From assembly GCA_947095585.1 (NCBI GenBank), contig OX352763.1, forward strand, positions 115,051,908-115,115,907: DNA of 64,000 nt, written 5' to 3'. Both the position numbers and the translations under genes were made by a program. The notes beneath the pieces were generated by a model. That model was not told the DNA's origin and did no database searches. It saw only the letters and a program-made list of their open reading frames with translations. The stretch is from Nephrocerus scutellatus. Taxonomy: Eukaryota; Arthropoda; Insecta; Diptera; Pipunculidae. Shown here piece by piece: positions 23,110 through 34,074 of this stretch. The number at the start of each line of letters is the position of its first letter. The stretch's first letter is position 1.

Positions 23110-24360
23110 CAGGCTTTTTTGCGCAACGTATGAAGCAGAATACAAGCAGTACCGTTACAGGTTAAATAAAGAAATTTAATTAAGCAAATGTAACTTTTAC
23201 AAAAGAACCTTCGCAGTCATTAGTGAGGATCCTCGAAAGTCATGGAAACTTGTCAACGAAATAATCGGAAGAGGCAAAATGTCATTGGACCAGTAGGTCC
23301 TTAAGAATTTCAACACACACGCCACACAGTCCTTTATTATTTGGTAATAATCGCCAAAATATATGTTTTTGAGTTCGGGGCTGTTTTAGAGTATTTTCTT
23401 TTTCCACGCTTCACACACGCTACACGCGACACGCGTCAAACGCGGGATATCACAATTGGCCCTCAGCTCTCTAGATCGTGTGGAATGTGGTTAAAAATGA
23501 CCTCAAAGTCAAAAAAAAAAAAAAAATTCAACCCATCATACGCGCCATACGCGTAATATAAAAAATGCTATTTTGGACTTAGATACTCACAAAATTTCAG
23601 CTCTCTACCTCGCGCGGAAGTTGTGTGAAATCTATTTCAGGGTATTTTTTTCCACGCTTCACATACGATACACGCGACTCGCGATGCACGTCAAACGCGG
23701 GATATAAAAATTGGCCCCTGACATTGAGCCGCTCACAAAATTTCAGCCCTATAGATCGGGCGAAAAATGTTTTAAAAAGACCTCAAAAAACGAGATAATA
23801 GCGCAATTTCAACCCATCTTTAGGTCGTGTAGAATGTGGTTAAAAATTACCTCAAAGAAGTCGAAAAAAAAAATTCCAACTCATCACACGCGTCACGCGT
23901 CATGCGCGTATCTAATATTAAAAATGATATTTTGGACTAAGACACTCACAAAATTTCAGCTGTCTCCATTTGCTGTGTGGAAGTTGGTTCAAAAGGACCT
24001 CAAAGTAGTCGAAAATACAGACAAAAAGTGGTCAAGTTACACAAAAGTTTTAAAAAATATCGTTGAAGTTTTCGGTGAATTTGTCAAATTTCTTCTCTAA
24101 GGAAGCAAAAAAATATAATCCACAGATGCGGAAGCACTACCTCAAATCATGCGAATAGCAGCATTCCGAAATCAAGGCACAGCACACCAACGTTAATGGT
24201 AAATATATTACGTGAGTTAAACGCGAGTAGGGCACCGGACATCGATGGAATAAAGACAGTTTATTTAAAAGTAAATGCAAGAATTCTTGGACCACCTATA
24301 CTCACAAAAATAATCAATAGTAGCTTGGAACAATGTGTCATACAAAAAAGCTCCTTCGCT
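23110..24360 (+). pseudogene. LINE fragment in two plus-strand blocks around a tandem array
   Basis: Block 1 (about 23,110-23,290) reads YKQYRYRLNK and, after frameshifts, PRKSWKLVNEIIGRGK. Block 2 (about 24,190-24,360) reads LRELNASRAPDIDGIKTVYL then PPILTKIINSSLEQ. Both are typical of the region between endonuclease and RT and the start of RT in Jockey/CR1-type LINEs, in the correct order and on the same strand. About 0.8 kb of acgcgt-rich tandem repeat lies between them. Confidence 0.5.
23290..24110. repeat. acgcgt-rich degenerate tandem array
   Basis: Subunits of about 120-145 bp share aaaatttcagctctctaga, a block like gtgtggaatgtggttaaaa, acctcaaa, and clusters of cacgcgtcacgcgt-like sequence. 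Examples start near 23,466, 23,601, 23,745, 23,816 and 23,958. The same repeat occurs in reverse complement at 37,230-38,035. The ORFs at 23341-23556 and 23711-24100 are read-throughs. Confidence 0.75.
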
Positions 24361-24361
24361 G

Positions 24362-25165
24362 CCTTTCATCATCATATTTGGCTCTACAACCGGGGTTCGG
24401 TCCTGGCCTCCCGCAAAAAGTCTCTGCACATGTCCCGATTTCGAGCTGATGTCATCCAGTTTGGCATCGCTAAAATGTTGCCATCTATACTCTCCGTTAA
24501 ATGTATGCTTGGTGTCGCTGTCGTGTTGTATAAATCCTATCGCAAAATAACTTTTTGAGCCGGATCCTCTTCGCATTTATGCTACCCAAGCATAATTTTC
24601 TTCACTATTGCTTGGATCAATTCGTTGATCTTATCCTTAGAGTCTCCTGAATCTATCTTCACATATGGGACCCACAACTTTCCGTATGACTTACCTCTCG
24701 AACGCGGCTAAGGATTAAAAGTGATAAGCACCTAAATGCAAGTACTGGTAATGTCCATTCTCTTATAAACCAGCACCTTGATTATTTTGGTTAAATTTTT
24801 GGATATGAAGAGAGTGAAGGTAGCGTTAGGCTACCATGTGTCTTTGTGCAGGTGCATTTGTTCTCGGCTGCTACAATTAACCCCAAATAGTTAAAGGATT
24901 GCACTTCTTCGAATTCGCTATTCACTTCCATCATTATATTTGATCTATTGCTTGCAGACGTGGCTCTCATTTATGTGCAGCCCAGGATTTTGTGGCACCT
25001 GCCCGATCTGAATAAAAGCTTCTTGTACAACTCTTGGGTTTCTCTCAATGATTTCAATATCATCTGCGAAAGCCAGTACCTGGATTGACTTAAAGATAAT
25101 TGTTCCTGTGAATCTGGTAAAAATGTTTGAATACTATGGTAACCTATGTACGATGGCAGCACTTA
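24362..25165 (-). pseudogene. RTE-like LINE, 5'-truncated copy
   Basis: 3' end catcatatttggctctacaa on the left. Minus strand gives the terminal tail, then degraded thumb and RT sequence, including a decayed LGLHINESK region near 24,980 and the ADDIEII-like catalytic remnant near 25,060. Highly damaged. It abuts directly on the 3' end of the next LINE. Confidence 0.7.
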
Positions 25166-25174
25166 CAATGTACT

Positions 25175-26900
25175 TTATGACTCAAGGCGGTCCAGTTTAT
25201 CCCCTTTTTGGCTGAAGAACGAATCCCTGAATTTAACTGTACGTCCGAAGATGGGCTTGAGGGTAAACTGATGAGCATTTAGAGTGCCACGAGTATTGCG
25301 GTTGAATTCAAGGAGAGGTGGCATGCAGCTGGCTATTTCTCTTGAGCACCGCTGGTAGAAGAAACGATAAAACAGTGACAAGCAAGAAACGTTCCTGCGA
25401 TGTTCAAGCGAATCTATTGATTTCGCTATATTTTCGTCACCGATAAGTTTTATCGCGCGGTTTTGTATTCTATCTAGCTGATGCAAAGAAGTCTTAGGCG
25501 CACCAGACCAGATATGGCAATTGTACTCAAGTTTTGGGCGAATAAAAGCCTTGTATATGGTAGCCAGATCAGAGGGAGAGAAATATTTCTTGCACCGGGC
25601 TAGAAAACCTAAACATTTCGTAGCATTTTTAGCGATGGTAAATATGTGGTCATTCCAACGAAGCTTGTCGTTAACGCACATACCGAGAATTGCGAGATTT
25701 TCAGTTTCCTCGATGCAAGTGCCATTCATGGATAATGGCATGGGGTTAAGGATTCGCTTTGACGACAGGAGACAACGTTGGGTTTTGGAAGCGTTAAATT
25801 CTACTCGATTGATTTCTCCCCATTGTATTATCCTGTCAAGGTCAGCATTCAACGAGCTTAACATACAAAGTTGTTTGTGTTCCACATCAGAAGTGGAGGG
25901 ACGTTCCACAAACTTATATGAGAAGCTGAGAGTGCTGTCGTCAGCGAAAGAGTGAATTGGATTAGAAGTCATAGATAAGAGATCATTAATAAAAATGAGA
26001 AAGAGTGTCGGGGACAGAACAGAGCCCTGGGGAACGCCAGCATTTATGTGGTGTATTTCAGACTTGAAACCGTCCAAAACAACTTGAATTGAGCGGTCCA
26101 AAAGATAGCTTCTAATCCAATGAAGCAGTTTATCATCAACATCATAAGCAGGCATTTTAGACAAAAGATCTTGATGCCAAACTCTGTCAAATGCCTTGGA
26201 AATATCGAGTGCAACAGATTTGCTTTCTCCAAAATGATGCAAAGATCGGTTCCACTGTTCGGTGAGATATACCATCAAATCACCAGTAGAACGTTGCCCA
26301 CGAAATCCATACTGCCGGTCACTAAGGATTTCGTTGGTTTCAAGATATTTCTTAAGCTGATAATTGATTGAAAGAATGGATGTAAGTGCTATGGGTCGGT
26401 ACGAAGAAGGAGATGACGACTCGCCTTTTTTGGGTATGGGCTGGACAAATGCTGTTTTCCAACTTCTCGGGAAGAGTCCAGAAGAATAGGATAGATGGAA
26501 AAGCTTACGCAATGGTAATGCCAGCTTGAAAGAACACCTCTTCAAAACTAATGGAGAAATACCATCTGGCCCAGCGGATTTGTGTGTGTTGAGATCATTT
26601 AAAACCCTAGCAACTGCATGGGTACGAATAAATATCTGTCCCATAGAGTGTTCAATACTCTGAGGTGCAGGAGGCGACAATGCACAATCTGGAAGCGTAG
26701 AGCTAGCTGCGAAATGCGCAGCAAACAGATTGGTTTTGTCTATAGAGCTGACAACTGGAATGTCATTATAAATGAGCGTTGGGATTGACGACGAGGCTGT
26801 ATTTTTGATTCTTTTCACGATGAGCGGATGTTGCAGTGAGTTTTAGAACTTTTCCACCGCCTGTCTTAAGGTGAACATCTTCTCCGTAGTTTATTTGCCA
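25175..26900 (-). pseudogene. CR1/Jockey-like LINE (family A), 547-codon RT ORF
   Basis: The most intact retroelement ORF in the window (25175-26818, minus). Order: LNDLNTHKSAGPDGISPLVL, SYRPIALTSIL, DRQYGFRGQRSTGDL, VALDISKAFDRVWH, AGVPQGSVLSPTLFLIFIND, the catalytic FADD in SFADDSTLSF (25937-25948), VEFNASKTQRCLLSS, thumb and SDLATIYKAFIRPKLEYNCH. Two defects stand out. Compared with the copy at 50381, six codons (KVMEAL) after ILS are missing without a frameshift. The C terminus ends SFFSQKGDKLDRLES, where other copies continue toward a conserved MWNALPS-type tail. No endonuclease domain is attached, so this is a 5'- and 3'-incomplete copy. Confidence 0.8.
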
Positions 26901-28329
26901 AAATGATTGCAATGAATAGCCCCATAAGCTGTCTTCCAGGATGATGGAGAAACATAATAACTTATACTCAACAACATTATACCAAAAATTTGCTGAACGT
27001 GCTAATGTACTTCCTGAATACTGGCTCTCGATTGCAGTTCATACTGAGAGCAGGCAAGGAGTTTCCCTTCAACTGATTCAAATAACACCGGATAGCTAGT
27101 ATGCAGCTCGTGCTTTATAAAGTGCGCGTACGCTTACAATTCTCAAATTTAGATATTTAATATATAGGTATGAGTTGACAGGCCACCCGTACACTGCAGG
27201 GGTAATTATTAAACCAATTATGTATCAATTATTTGATTACAATTTGAAACTGAAAATTACAGAGAAAAATGAGAAACTTACTTGTCCCCTCCCTCAGCCA
27301 GTAATTAGCTTTTTTTTTTTTTTTCATTTGTAATTGAAGTGGAATTTCTTTTGGGAACAACAACTGTGCTGGTTATAATTAAGGCATATGAATGGATCGA
27401 TGTCCTTTAAACATTTCAGTGCCACTAAGCAAAAAAAAAAAAAACATTCCATTATCTTGTAGAAGTTGATAAAATTCTACTCATGCATCACTGGACATGT
27501 CGTACGACAAAAAAAGTACAAAACTCGATCTATGCGGGGACACTGCGACGGGTGTGACACCCTTTAGTGAGAAAACAAACAACAGAAAACCTATAAAAGG
27601 ATGGAATAATAATAATATCCATTTGTATTAACGCACACGTGCGAAATATTACTGGGAACGTTCCGTGCATTTTATACCGGCAACGCACTATATACGTTCC
27701 GTGAATTTTAATTTCAATCGCTGTAAGCGAGTGCACCACATGGCCTAAATAAATAATAAAAAAAGAAAAACAGTTAGTAAGTAGGGCGGTTCTGTCCATC
27801 AGCGGAACAAACTGACATACTCGATATTACTGTCGAGGAGAGGTGCCCACGTAATTGTCTTGTAATGTTAATCGACACACAAGTTTTTTTCTGACCAAAA
27901 TTAATCGGGTTTTTCGTGAAATGGACATACAAAGTGTATCTACGGCAATTGGATAGGGAAGCTTGATAAATAGCAAAAAATATGTGAATGCCTGTATTGT
28001 CATTTTCCTTAACATGTGGGCTAAAAAGAGATCTGTCAATTTGGGAAAACTGAATTAAAAGCAAAGATCGCGGCTGCGTTACGCCAAACATGACACGAAG
28101 TCTGCAAGAAATACCTTTCCGAGATTGTCATTGGGCGATAGGTCAGCGAGCGGGAGCTCAGTAGGCGGGAGATCAGTTGAGTGGGGGTCAATGGGATGGG
28201 GCAGCCGAGAAACGCCGGGTGTTTCCGCTAGTAATTACTAAAACTTTTTTGCAGAAAAAATAATGTTTTGCTGAGACAGTTCGCAAACTAGGCTTAATTT
28301 GTCTTCAGCTAGTGTAGTGCGAGCGCCGT
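26901..28329. other. No recognised gene
   Basis: About 1.4 kb. A 105-codon minus-strand ORF (27774-28091) has no recognisable domain. A G-rich stretch with gggagctcagt/gggagatcagt repeats lies at about 28,148-28,202. Confidence 0.35.
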
Positions 28330-28455
28330 GGCTATAGTGATTAGTACTTTTGTCCCTTCCATTTGTATTCAAAAATATAAGACGCGCAACATGAGTGGTC
28401 GCGAGAAGCTAGGCCTTGCACTGCAATGGTCTGTCGTGCAAAGTATTATTTAAGT
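28330..28455 (+). mobile_element. SINE-like repeat, copy 1 (3' part)
   Basis: Bases 28,356-28,452 match the 3' half of the tRNA-derived SINE at 45143-45422: catttgtrttcaaaaatata, then aatggtctgtcg near the end, with ggtcgcgagaagytaggcc between. The preceding gtggctatagtga resembles a degenerate A box, but no B box follows at the right distance, so the tRNA-like head is absent or replaced. Confidence 0.6.
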
Positions 28456-28535
28456 GTAACAAATGAGTTATCTGTTGTAACAAATGAGTCGTCTGTTGTA
28501 ACAAATGAGTCGTCTGTTGTAACAAATGAGTCATC
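28456..28535. repeat. 21-bp tandem repeat, four copies
   Basis: Unit gtaacaaatgagtcgtctgtt repeated almost without change; first and last copies have single substitutions. It starts immediately after the SINE 3' end, so it may be an amplified SINE tail. Confidence 0.9.
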
Positions 28536-28699
28536 TGGTCGGCGGTAAATAAAGAAATTTCAGGAAACCGATTCAGAGATGGATCCACATGTTTATCAGA
28601 GTAATGTAAGATCAGTCGATACGCCCGGGTAGATGCAAGCATCACAGAAAACATGAAACCTTCCATTAGCCATCGTTCTCAGCAACTGAACATTACAAG

Positions 28700-28990
28700 A
28701 GCTCTCTGAATTTGTTGAACAACTTCTTCTTTCCGAGCTGTTGGAGTGTTTCGAAGGTATTACTAATAGCAAAGAAACCAAATGATCCTTCGCGATTCAG
28801 GTCAATCAGCCTTTTGCCAAACATCGAAAGGTTTTTAAAGTTATCATTAACAAAGATATTGGTTGCGTTTGCGATGACCAATTTTTCGAGGATCCACTGC
28901 GGCCTTTCTGCTCGATATCGAGAAAACGTTGGGCTTTTGATATGTAATTTAATAAGACTAGGATTTGAAAGGCTGTAGCAATTGGAGGCT
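28700..28990 (+). pseudogene. Jockey-like RT fragment
   Basis: Plus-strand reading FPSCWSVSKVLLIAKKPNDP followed by SRFRSISLLPNIERFLKLSL corresponds to the first RT box (normally PxSYRPISLLP). Only this box remains. Confidence 0.6.
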
Positions 28991-29379
28991 TAGCTTTAGT
29001 GTTAGTAAGTGTATGACAACATTGCCGCTTTTGGCACTCTCTAATAGCGATATCTAACCACCTATATTTTGATTGCCACGTGAATTCACTACTGAAAAAG
29101 GCGAAAAAAGGCTTTTGGCATCGATACTTACGTTCCGATGTTAACTACCGTTGTTTCGACCGATTACAGAGTATGGCAGCAGTCAGCCATCAGCATAATA
29201 GGGGGAAGAACACAGAATGCATCATAATCGTAGGTGGCCGTAACTATCTTTGAGTGGTGGAAGCGCGATCAGATCTCCACGTGGTGGCCGTTGGTAATTT
29301 TCCTCAAATATAGGAAAAGTAAGGTTGGCGCGAAGGCAATAATCTCGCCCTTTATTACGAATTCCCAAATCAGCCTCGG

Positions 29380-30480
29380 ATACACTGATGAACGACGACT
29401 ACGGCAACAACGATTTAAAAGTTTTCTCATGGAACGTACGATCACTGTATAGAGCTCAAGCTGCACAGCAGCGAGCCGAAAACCTGTCCAAGTATAATGC
29501 TGACATAACATTAGTCCAAAAGATGCGGTGGACGATGAATGGTGTCTTACAAAAATCAGGATATGACATATATTACAGCTGTCATGCAGGATATCATGTG
29601 ATCGGGGTCGGGGTTTCTAGTCAGCAAAAGAATGAAAACCACCTTTAAAGCAGTAAATGAACGGCAAAGCTACCTGGGTATCGCCTGATGGAGCCACAGA
29701 TAGATCACGTGTTGATAGACCGCCACCACAACATGAAACTGATGTCGGTACGAACGTACCGAGGTGCCAACGTCGACTCGGATCACTATATTGTTGGTAT
29801 GGTGCTCCGAGGGCAGAATGCATCATCATGTAAGACTGCATCCGCGAATGAGATTCGAGACAACACAGCTGCCCCACGCAGCAAAGAGACCAGAAACAAC
29901 TACGGTCAAGCGATGGGACTCGGCCTAACAGGGAGAGGATCCATCAATGACCAAGCAATGCCGCCACCAAGCAAAGACGAAGTTAGCAGAGCGATAAATC
30001 GGCTCAAAAATAATAAGGCCCGGGATCAGATGGGATCCCAGCAGAACTGGTTAAAATAGAAGGCCCCACAATACACCAAGCTATTAATGAACTAATAATA
30101 TGGGAGGATGATGCCATGCCAGAAGACTAGCGACTGTACCATTCATAAGAAAGAAGATATCACAACATGCTGCAATTATCGTGGTATAACGTTGTTGAGT
30201 ACCGCGTATAAGATTTTCTTCTCTATCTTTCAAGACAGTAGGCATAGGCTAAAATTATCATTGGTCCATACCAGTGTGGCTTCATTCCAGGCAAACAAAC
30301 AACTGATCTTTATAGCCTTCTATTATAGTATAGCCAGAGTAGAACTTTATAAAGCTATGAGAGAATTCGACATCCCAAATAAACTGACACAGCTATGTAG
30401 GTTGACCATGAGCAATGCGCCAAGTAAAAATATCCGGATCACTATCACGCGTGGTCTCGAGTTCGTGATTCCACCAAAGA
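29380..30480 (+). pseudogene. RTE-like LINE with endonuclease and partial RT
   Basis: The only copy of the RTE-like family here that keeps endonuclease sequence. At 29,409-29,645 it reads LKVFSWNVRSLYRAQAAQ, the N-terminal NVR block of APE-type endonucleases. At 29,688-29,830 it reads IDHVLIDRHHN and GANVDSDHYIVGMVLR, the catalytic SDHY block at the endonuclease end. A shortened linker follows (PPPSKDEVSRAINRLKNNKA, about 29,945). The RT start is NYRGITLLSTAYKIF, then VELYKAMREFDIPNKLTQLC (about 30,175-30,410). Parts between endonuclease and linker are missing, and the RT catalytic YADD is absent. Orientation is opposite to the other RTE-like copies nearby. Confidence 0.75.
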
Positions 30481-30990
30481 ACGTCCCTTGTGCGCCTGAT
30501 GCGAATTGCAGGGAGCTTGTTTGGTAGGCGTTCATGATTGCCTCGGTAAGTTCGTTTGCTGTGCAGTCAAGATCGGCAATTAAGATATTTGGGATGCGTA
30601 TGCCAATAAGGTTATATTTATGTTGGTCTAAGAGGACTTGCCAGTTAGTGTGTTTAGGGGTTCTTAAAAGGTGTTTAGTGTCTCTATATTAAATCTAATA
30701 TGAATGTGGTCAGAGAATGATGCCTCCTTCATTACGTGCCATTTATTGATCATGCTGGCCTGACCGCCCTTGAGGTTCAATTTCATTATGAAACACCTGC
30801 CAAAAATGTATCGAAATTTCTGGGAGTTACATTTTGGGAGGTGGTGGTCCACGCTGTGCTTGCGAGGTCCCCACTTAGCGCTAGTGTGCGCCATTTTGAT
30901 GCCACAAAACTCGAGGGTTCTAGCATGGATAAGGACAAGGTTTAAATCCATCCTGTAGCGTATGAGATCAAGTCGACGATCCTCTAATCC
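30440..30990 (-). pseudogene. LOA/R1-like LINE endonuclease fragment
   Basis: Minus strand: DLNLVLIHARTLEFCGIKMA (about 30,950), the W-G-K-D-like middle block in shifted frames, then EASFSDHIHIRFNIETLNTF (about 30,720-30,665), where SDH is the conserved end motif of APE endonucleases. The tail then reads ANELTEAIMNAYQTS near 30,540. It is the 5' part of a LINE, but lies on the 3' side of the next fragment on the same strand. Confidence 0.55.
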
Positions 30991-31039
30991 GAGAGCTCTT
31001 TCAGGTCCTAAAAAATGGTTTACCCAAAATGCGTTGTCT

Positions 31040-31370
31040 TTACCCTGCTAGGGCCGGACAACTGCAGAGGAAGTGTATGAGAGTTTCTTTCTCATTTTCA
31101 TCTTTGCAACTTCTGCAAAAGTTGTTGTGCGGTATACCCAACATAGCAGCCCACTGACTCTGGCTCTGGCAACATCCTTCCGGGTTCTGGATAACCACTC
31201 GGTGGTTTTGTTTTGGCTGTAGGATGGCCACATTGATCTCGATATGGCGCAGTTCGACAGACTGCTCCACCTGAGCTGTGACTTAGCATTAAAGAAGGAG
31301 AGAAATTGTTCCTTGACTGAGCTCATTGGACAGCTAACCTTCTTCATAGAGATTGATAGCCAATATCACT
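31040..31370 (-). pseudogene. LOA/R1-like LINE C-terminal zinc-knuckle fragment
   Basis: Minus strand in two frames: an SQLRWSSLSNCAISRSMW segment, then QSQWAAMLGIPHNNFCRSCK and ETLIHFLCSCPALAG. The C-x2-C...H-x4-C knuckle matches the C-terminal region at 16,080-16,300 and 52,424-52,681. Confidence 0.7.
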
Positions 31371-31649
31371 TCTGTTAGTTACCTAATTTTTTTTGCTTGG
31401 GATTTATTTCATGGAGCCGTCCTGCTTCTCATTTCGTCAAAATAATATAATGTTTGTTTCTGCAATAGGGATTCAAATGCCAAAAACTATGTATCGGAAA
31501 TGTATGGGAAAGGACGAAATTTTTGTAGAACATTTATTGTCGGTCTTTCAGGACTCGCGCTAGATAAAGATCGTGGAATCAAAGAAGGTGTGTGTGCACC
31601 AACACCAAAATTAAATTCAATTGTATGTTGGTATCAGAATTAGCCAGGC

Positions 31650-31714
31650 GCTTGTCGTTCACAGCTTGTCGTTCACCGCTTGTCGTTCACCGCTTGTTGT
31701 TACCGCTTGTCGGT
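31650..31714. repeat. 14-bp tandem repeat
   Basis: About five imperfect copies of gcttgtcgttcacc. Confidence 0.85.
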
Positions 31715-32199
31715 TAAAAAGGGTGTGTTCAGTGTTCACGTCCTTCATTGGTGTGCGTAAGAGCGACTCTCTTGTTCCTCTGAAAAAGTTGTTCTCTCTG
31801 GTATTGTGTTCTAGCTGCTGATTTCCTCCGCAAACTCAACTTGCAATGCACTTGTGGTGTATAGCTCGAGCACTCAGAATGCTCGCTAAGGAAACAAATA
31901 CAAGCTCGGCGAGTTTGACGTAGTCACGTAGTGTGACGGTGGTTACCTGACAACCGCGGCAGGCGATAACTAATATGGATACAAATGAACTTTTTTCTTT
32001 GCTTCAGTAAGGGTTGTTCGTCGTCCTTGTCGACGCATTGTCTATCGAGAAAGAGAGTTTCAACCTGATAGTGGATATTGTTGGTTTCTTTTGCAACGAC
32101 GATGCTCCTATTTTCCGATGTCCTTTCCCTGGCTTTCAGCAGTAAATGAGGGTGTGAATTGATTTTTCTTTGTAGGGGTTGTTTTTTAGCTCTCTCACC

Positions 32200-32547
32200 A
32201 TATCTCTCTGTGTTAGTCTCTCTCTCTCGCTGCTCTAACCAGGCCGTCCTATATCGTCTCGTCCTGAAGACAGGAGACTTTGTCCTGTTTGCTTGCTGTG
32301 CTGCACCGTCCAACTATTATACATCGCTGACAACCGAAATCATTTCGAATCAAATCGGCAAGCGAAAAGGATCGTTGCTTTGCGCGTCTCGAGAACATTC
32401 ATTATTTTCCTCTGCACCATTTAAATTCAGTTTTTCTATAATTTTCCTATATATACATATATATTATAGTTTGATTTCCCGTGTTTTTTATTTTAACAAA
32501 AAAATTACAAATTCTTCGTCTACGTTTTCAACGAAGATACTTTCAGT
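32200..32547 (+). promoter_or_regulatory. Candidate fne promoter (GAGA tract and initiator)
   Basis: A (TC)n/GAGA-type tract lies at about 32,214-32,232 (gtctctctctctcgctgctc). A perfect insect initiator string, tcagtt, is at 32,543-32,548 with A+1 at 32,545. No transposon sequence is recognised in this segment, unlike its surroundings. It is 15.5 kb upstream of the proposed 5' UTR exon of fne on the same strand. The link to fne is inference; there is no transcript evidence, and downstream promoter elements are not convincing. Confidence 0.3.
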
Positions 32548-32923
32548 TGAGTAGTGTTTGAGTGCGGAAAAGTGCGTCGCGGATATTTTTCTTATCCTTT
32601 TGTTAAATTCATTAACAAAAGCAGATGATAACGAACAGATTTTCGCCAATCTTGGAAAATTGTTGTATTGTTGCTGTGTTGTTGTTCAAAGTGCAAATAA
32701 TTTTTCATTTTTTAGAACTTTACTTTACTCAACTGCATACATATACACATATATAGTTAATGTTTTATCGATTTTTCCTTGGAGATATAAGAAATATTTT
32801 CACACCGTCGTGCGCTGTAGATAAATAAATTCTTTTCGTATTTATTTTGTTTTAAAATTAGCAGAATTCATAATTACTACGATAATAATTTTAATTATTT
32901 CGATTGCGTGCAAGAAGTTGAAT
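32545..32923 (+). other. fne: Candidate non-coding first exon of fne
   Basis: Begins at the initiator and ends at a strong splice donor, aat|gtaagtatc (GT at 32,924-32,925). It is AT-rich with no long coding potential; the 88-codon ORF at 32558-32824 has no recognisable domain. Splicing from here to the acceptor at 48,071-48,072 would create a first intron of about 15 kb, which is normal for neuronal ELAV-family genes in flies. Offered as the best candidate, not a demonstrated exon. Confidence 0.3.
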
Positions 32924-32950
32924 GTAAGTATCATTTTCTACCGGTTAATA

Positions 32951-32973
32951 GGGGGTGGGGTTGGGGGTGTGGG
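32951..32973 (+). promoter_or_regulatory. G-quadruplex-type motif next to a splice donor
   Basis: Four G runs, G5-T-G4-TT-G5-TGT-G3, fit the canonical quadruplex pattern. The motif starts 27 bases after the donor GT of the candidate first exon and would lie in the nascent RNA on the sense strand. Confidence 0.6.
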
Positions 32974-33253
32974 TTTTTTGTTAGCTAGTTGGTGGTTGTC
33001 ATGACAGCTTGTAGAATTGGACTTTATGCAAAGGACAAAGACAGCAACCGTTTCTTAACCAAGCGATGATCTTAAGTTATACTGCATTGATGTTAGGCGT
33101 AGTCGAAAAGTTTTAAAAAGCCAACTTTTTGCTTTGCTCTTTTACTTGATAACGTCCTTACTTCTGTTATATGTTTTGCTGTATGCATAGATAGATGTCT
33201 ACATATTACAGCCGAAATATATTCGTTTCACATTTAATTTGTAAGACCTTATG

Positions 33254-34070
33254 TCGTCATCATATTTGGCTCTACAACCGGTGTCCGGTCCATTTGCGGC
33301 CTTCCGCAAAAAATCTCTCCACCGGTCCCGATTTCGAGCCGATTTTATCCACTTTGGCATCCCTAAATTTTGGGCGTCCTGGTCTACGCCATCCTTCCAG
33401 CCAGTTATAGATGTTGAATGGGCTTGATAGTGATCCGGATATTTTTACTTGGCTTATAGCATTGGTCGAGGTCAACCTACATAGCCGTGTCAGTCGGCTT
33501 TAAAGTCTATGAAAAGATGGTGTAGTGAATTTTGAAACTCTCGACATGCCTAAGGGTGTAAATCTGAGCAGTTGTTTGTTTGCCTGGAGTGAAAACACAC
33601 TGGTATGGGCCAATGATGACTTTAGCGTATGGGACTATCCTGTCTTGTAGGAGAGAGGAGAAAATGTTATACGCGGTACTCAACAACGTTATACCACGAT
33701 AATTGCACCATGTTGTGATATCTTGTTTCTTATGAATGGGACAGTCGCTAGTCTTCTGGCATGGCATCATCCTTCCATATTATTATTTCATTAATTGCTT
33801 GGTGTATTGTGGGGCCTCCTATTTTAATCAGTGCCGCTGGAATTCCATCTGATCACGGGGCCTTATTACTTTTGAGCCGATTTATCGATCTGCTAACTTC
33901 GTCTTTGCTTGGTGGCGGCAGCATAGTATGGTCTTCGGTCATTGGTAGAGCCTCCAGTTCCTCAGTTAGCTAGCCATTTAGCAACTCATGAAAGTGCTTT
34001 TCCCCTCGTCTAAGATGCCTTTGAGATCGTCGGTCAGATTACCTTTTTTAAATTCTCTATATTAACTTCA
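33254..34070 (-). pseudogene. RTE-like LINE, internally deleted copy
   Basis: From the 3' end at left: catcatatttggctctacaa, the C-terminal tail (GWRRPGRPKFRDAK), then an abrupt jump to the RT segment SQVKISGSLSSPFNIYN, then to NYRGITLLSTAYNIFSSLLQ (ORF 33507-33770) and the linker region with DGIPAALIKIGGP-like sequence near 33,830. The catalytic YADD region is lost in the internal deletion at about 33,404. Confidence 0.75.
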
Positions 34071-34074
34071 CTTG

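Noticed and set aside
28456..28535. CRISPR-like array
   Set aside because: Repeats are directly adjacent with no spacers, in a eukaryotic genome.
31924..32313. 129-codon minus-strand ORF
   Set aside because: It overlaps the candidate promoter with its TC-rich tract and has no recognisable domain; a plus-strand ORF overlaps it too.
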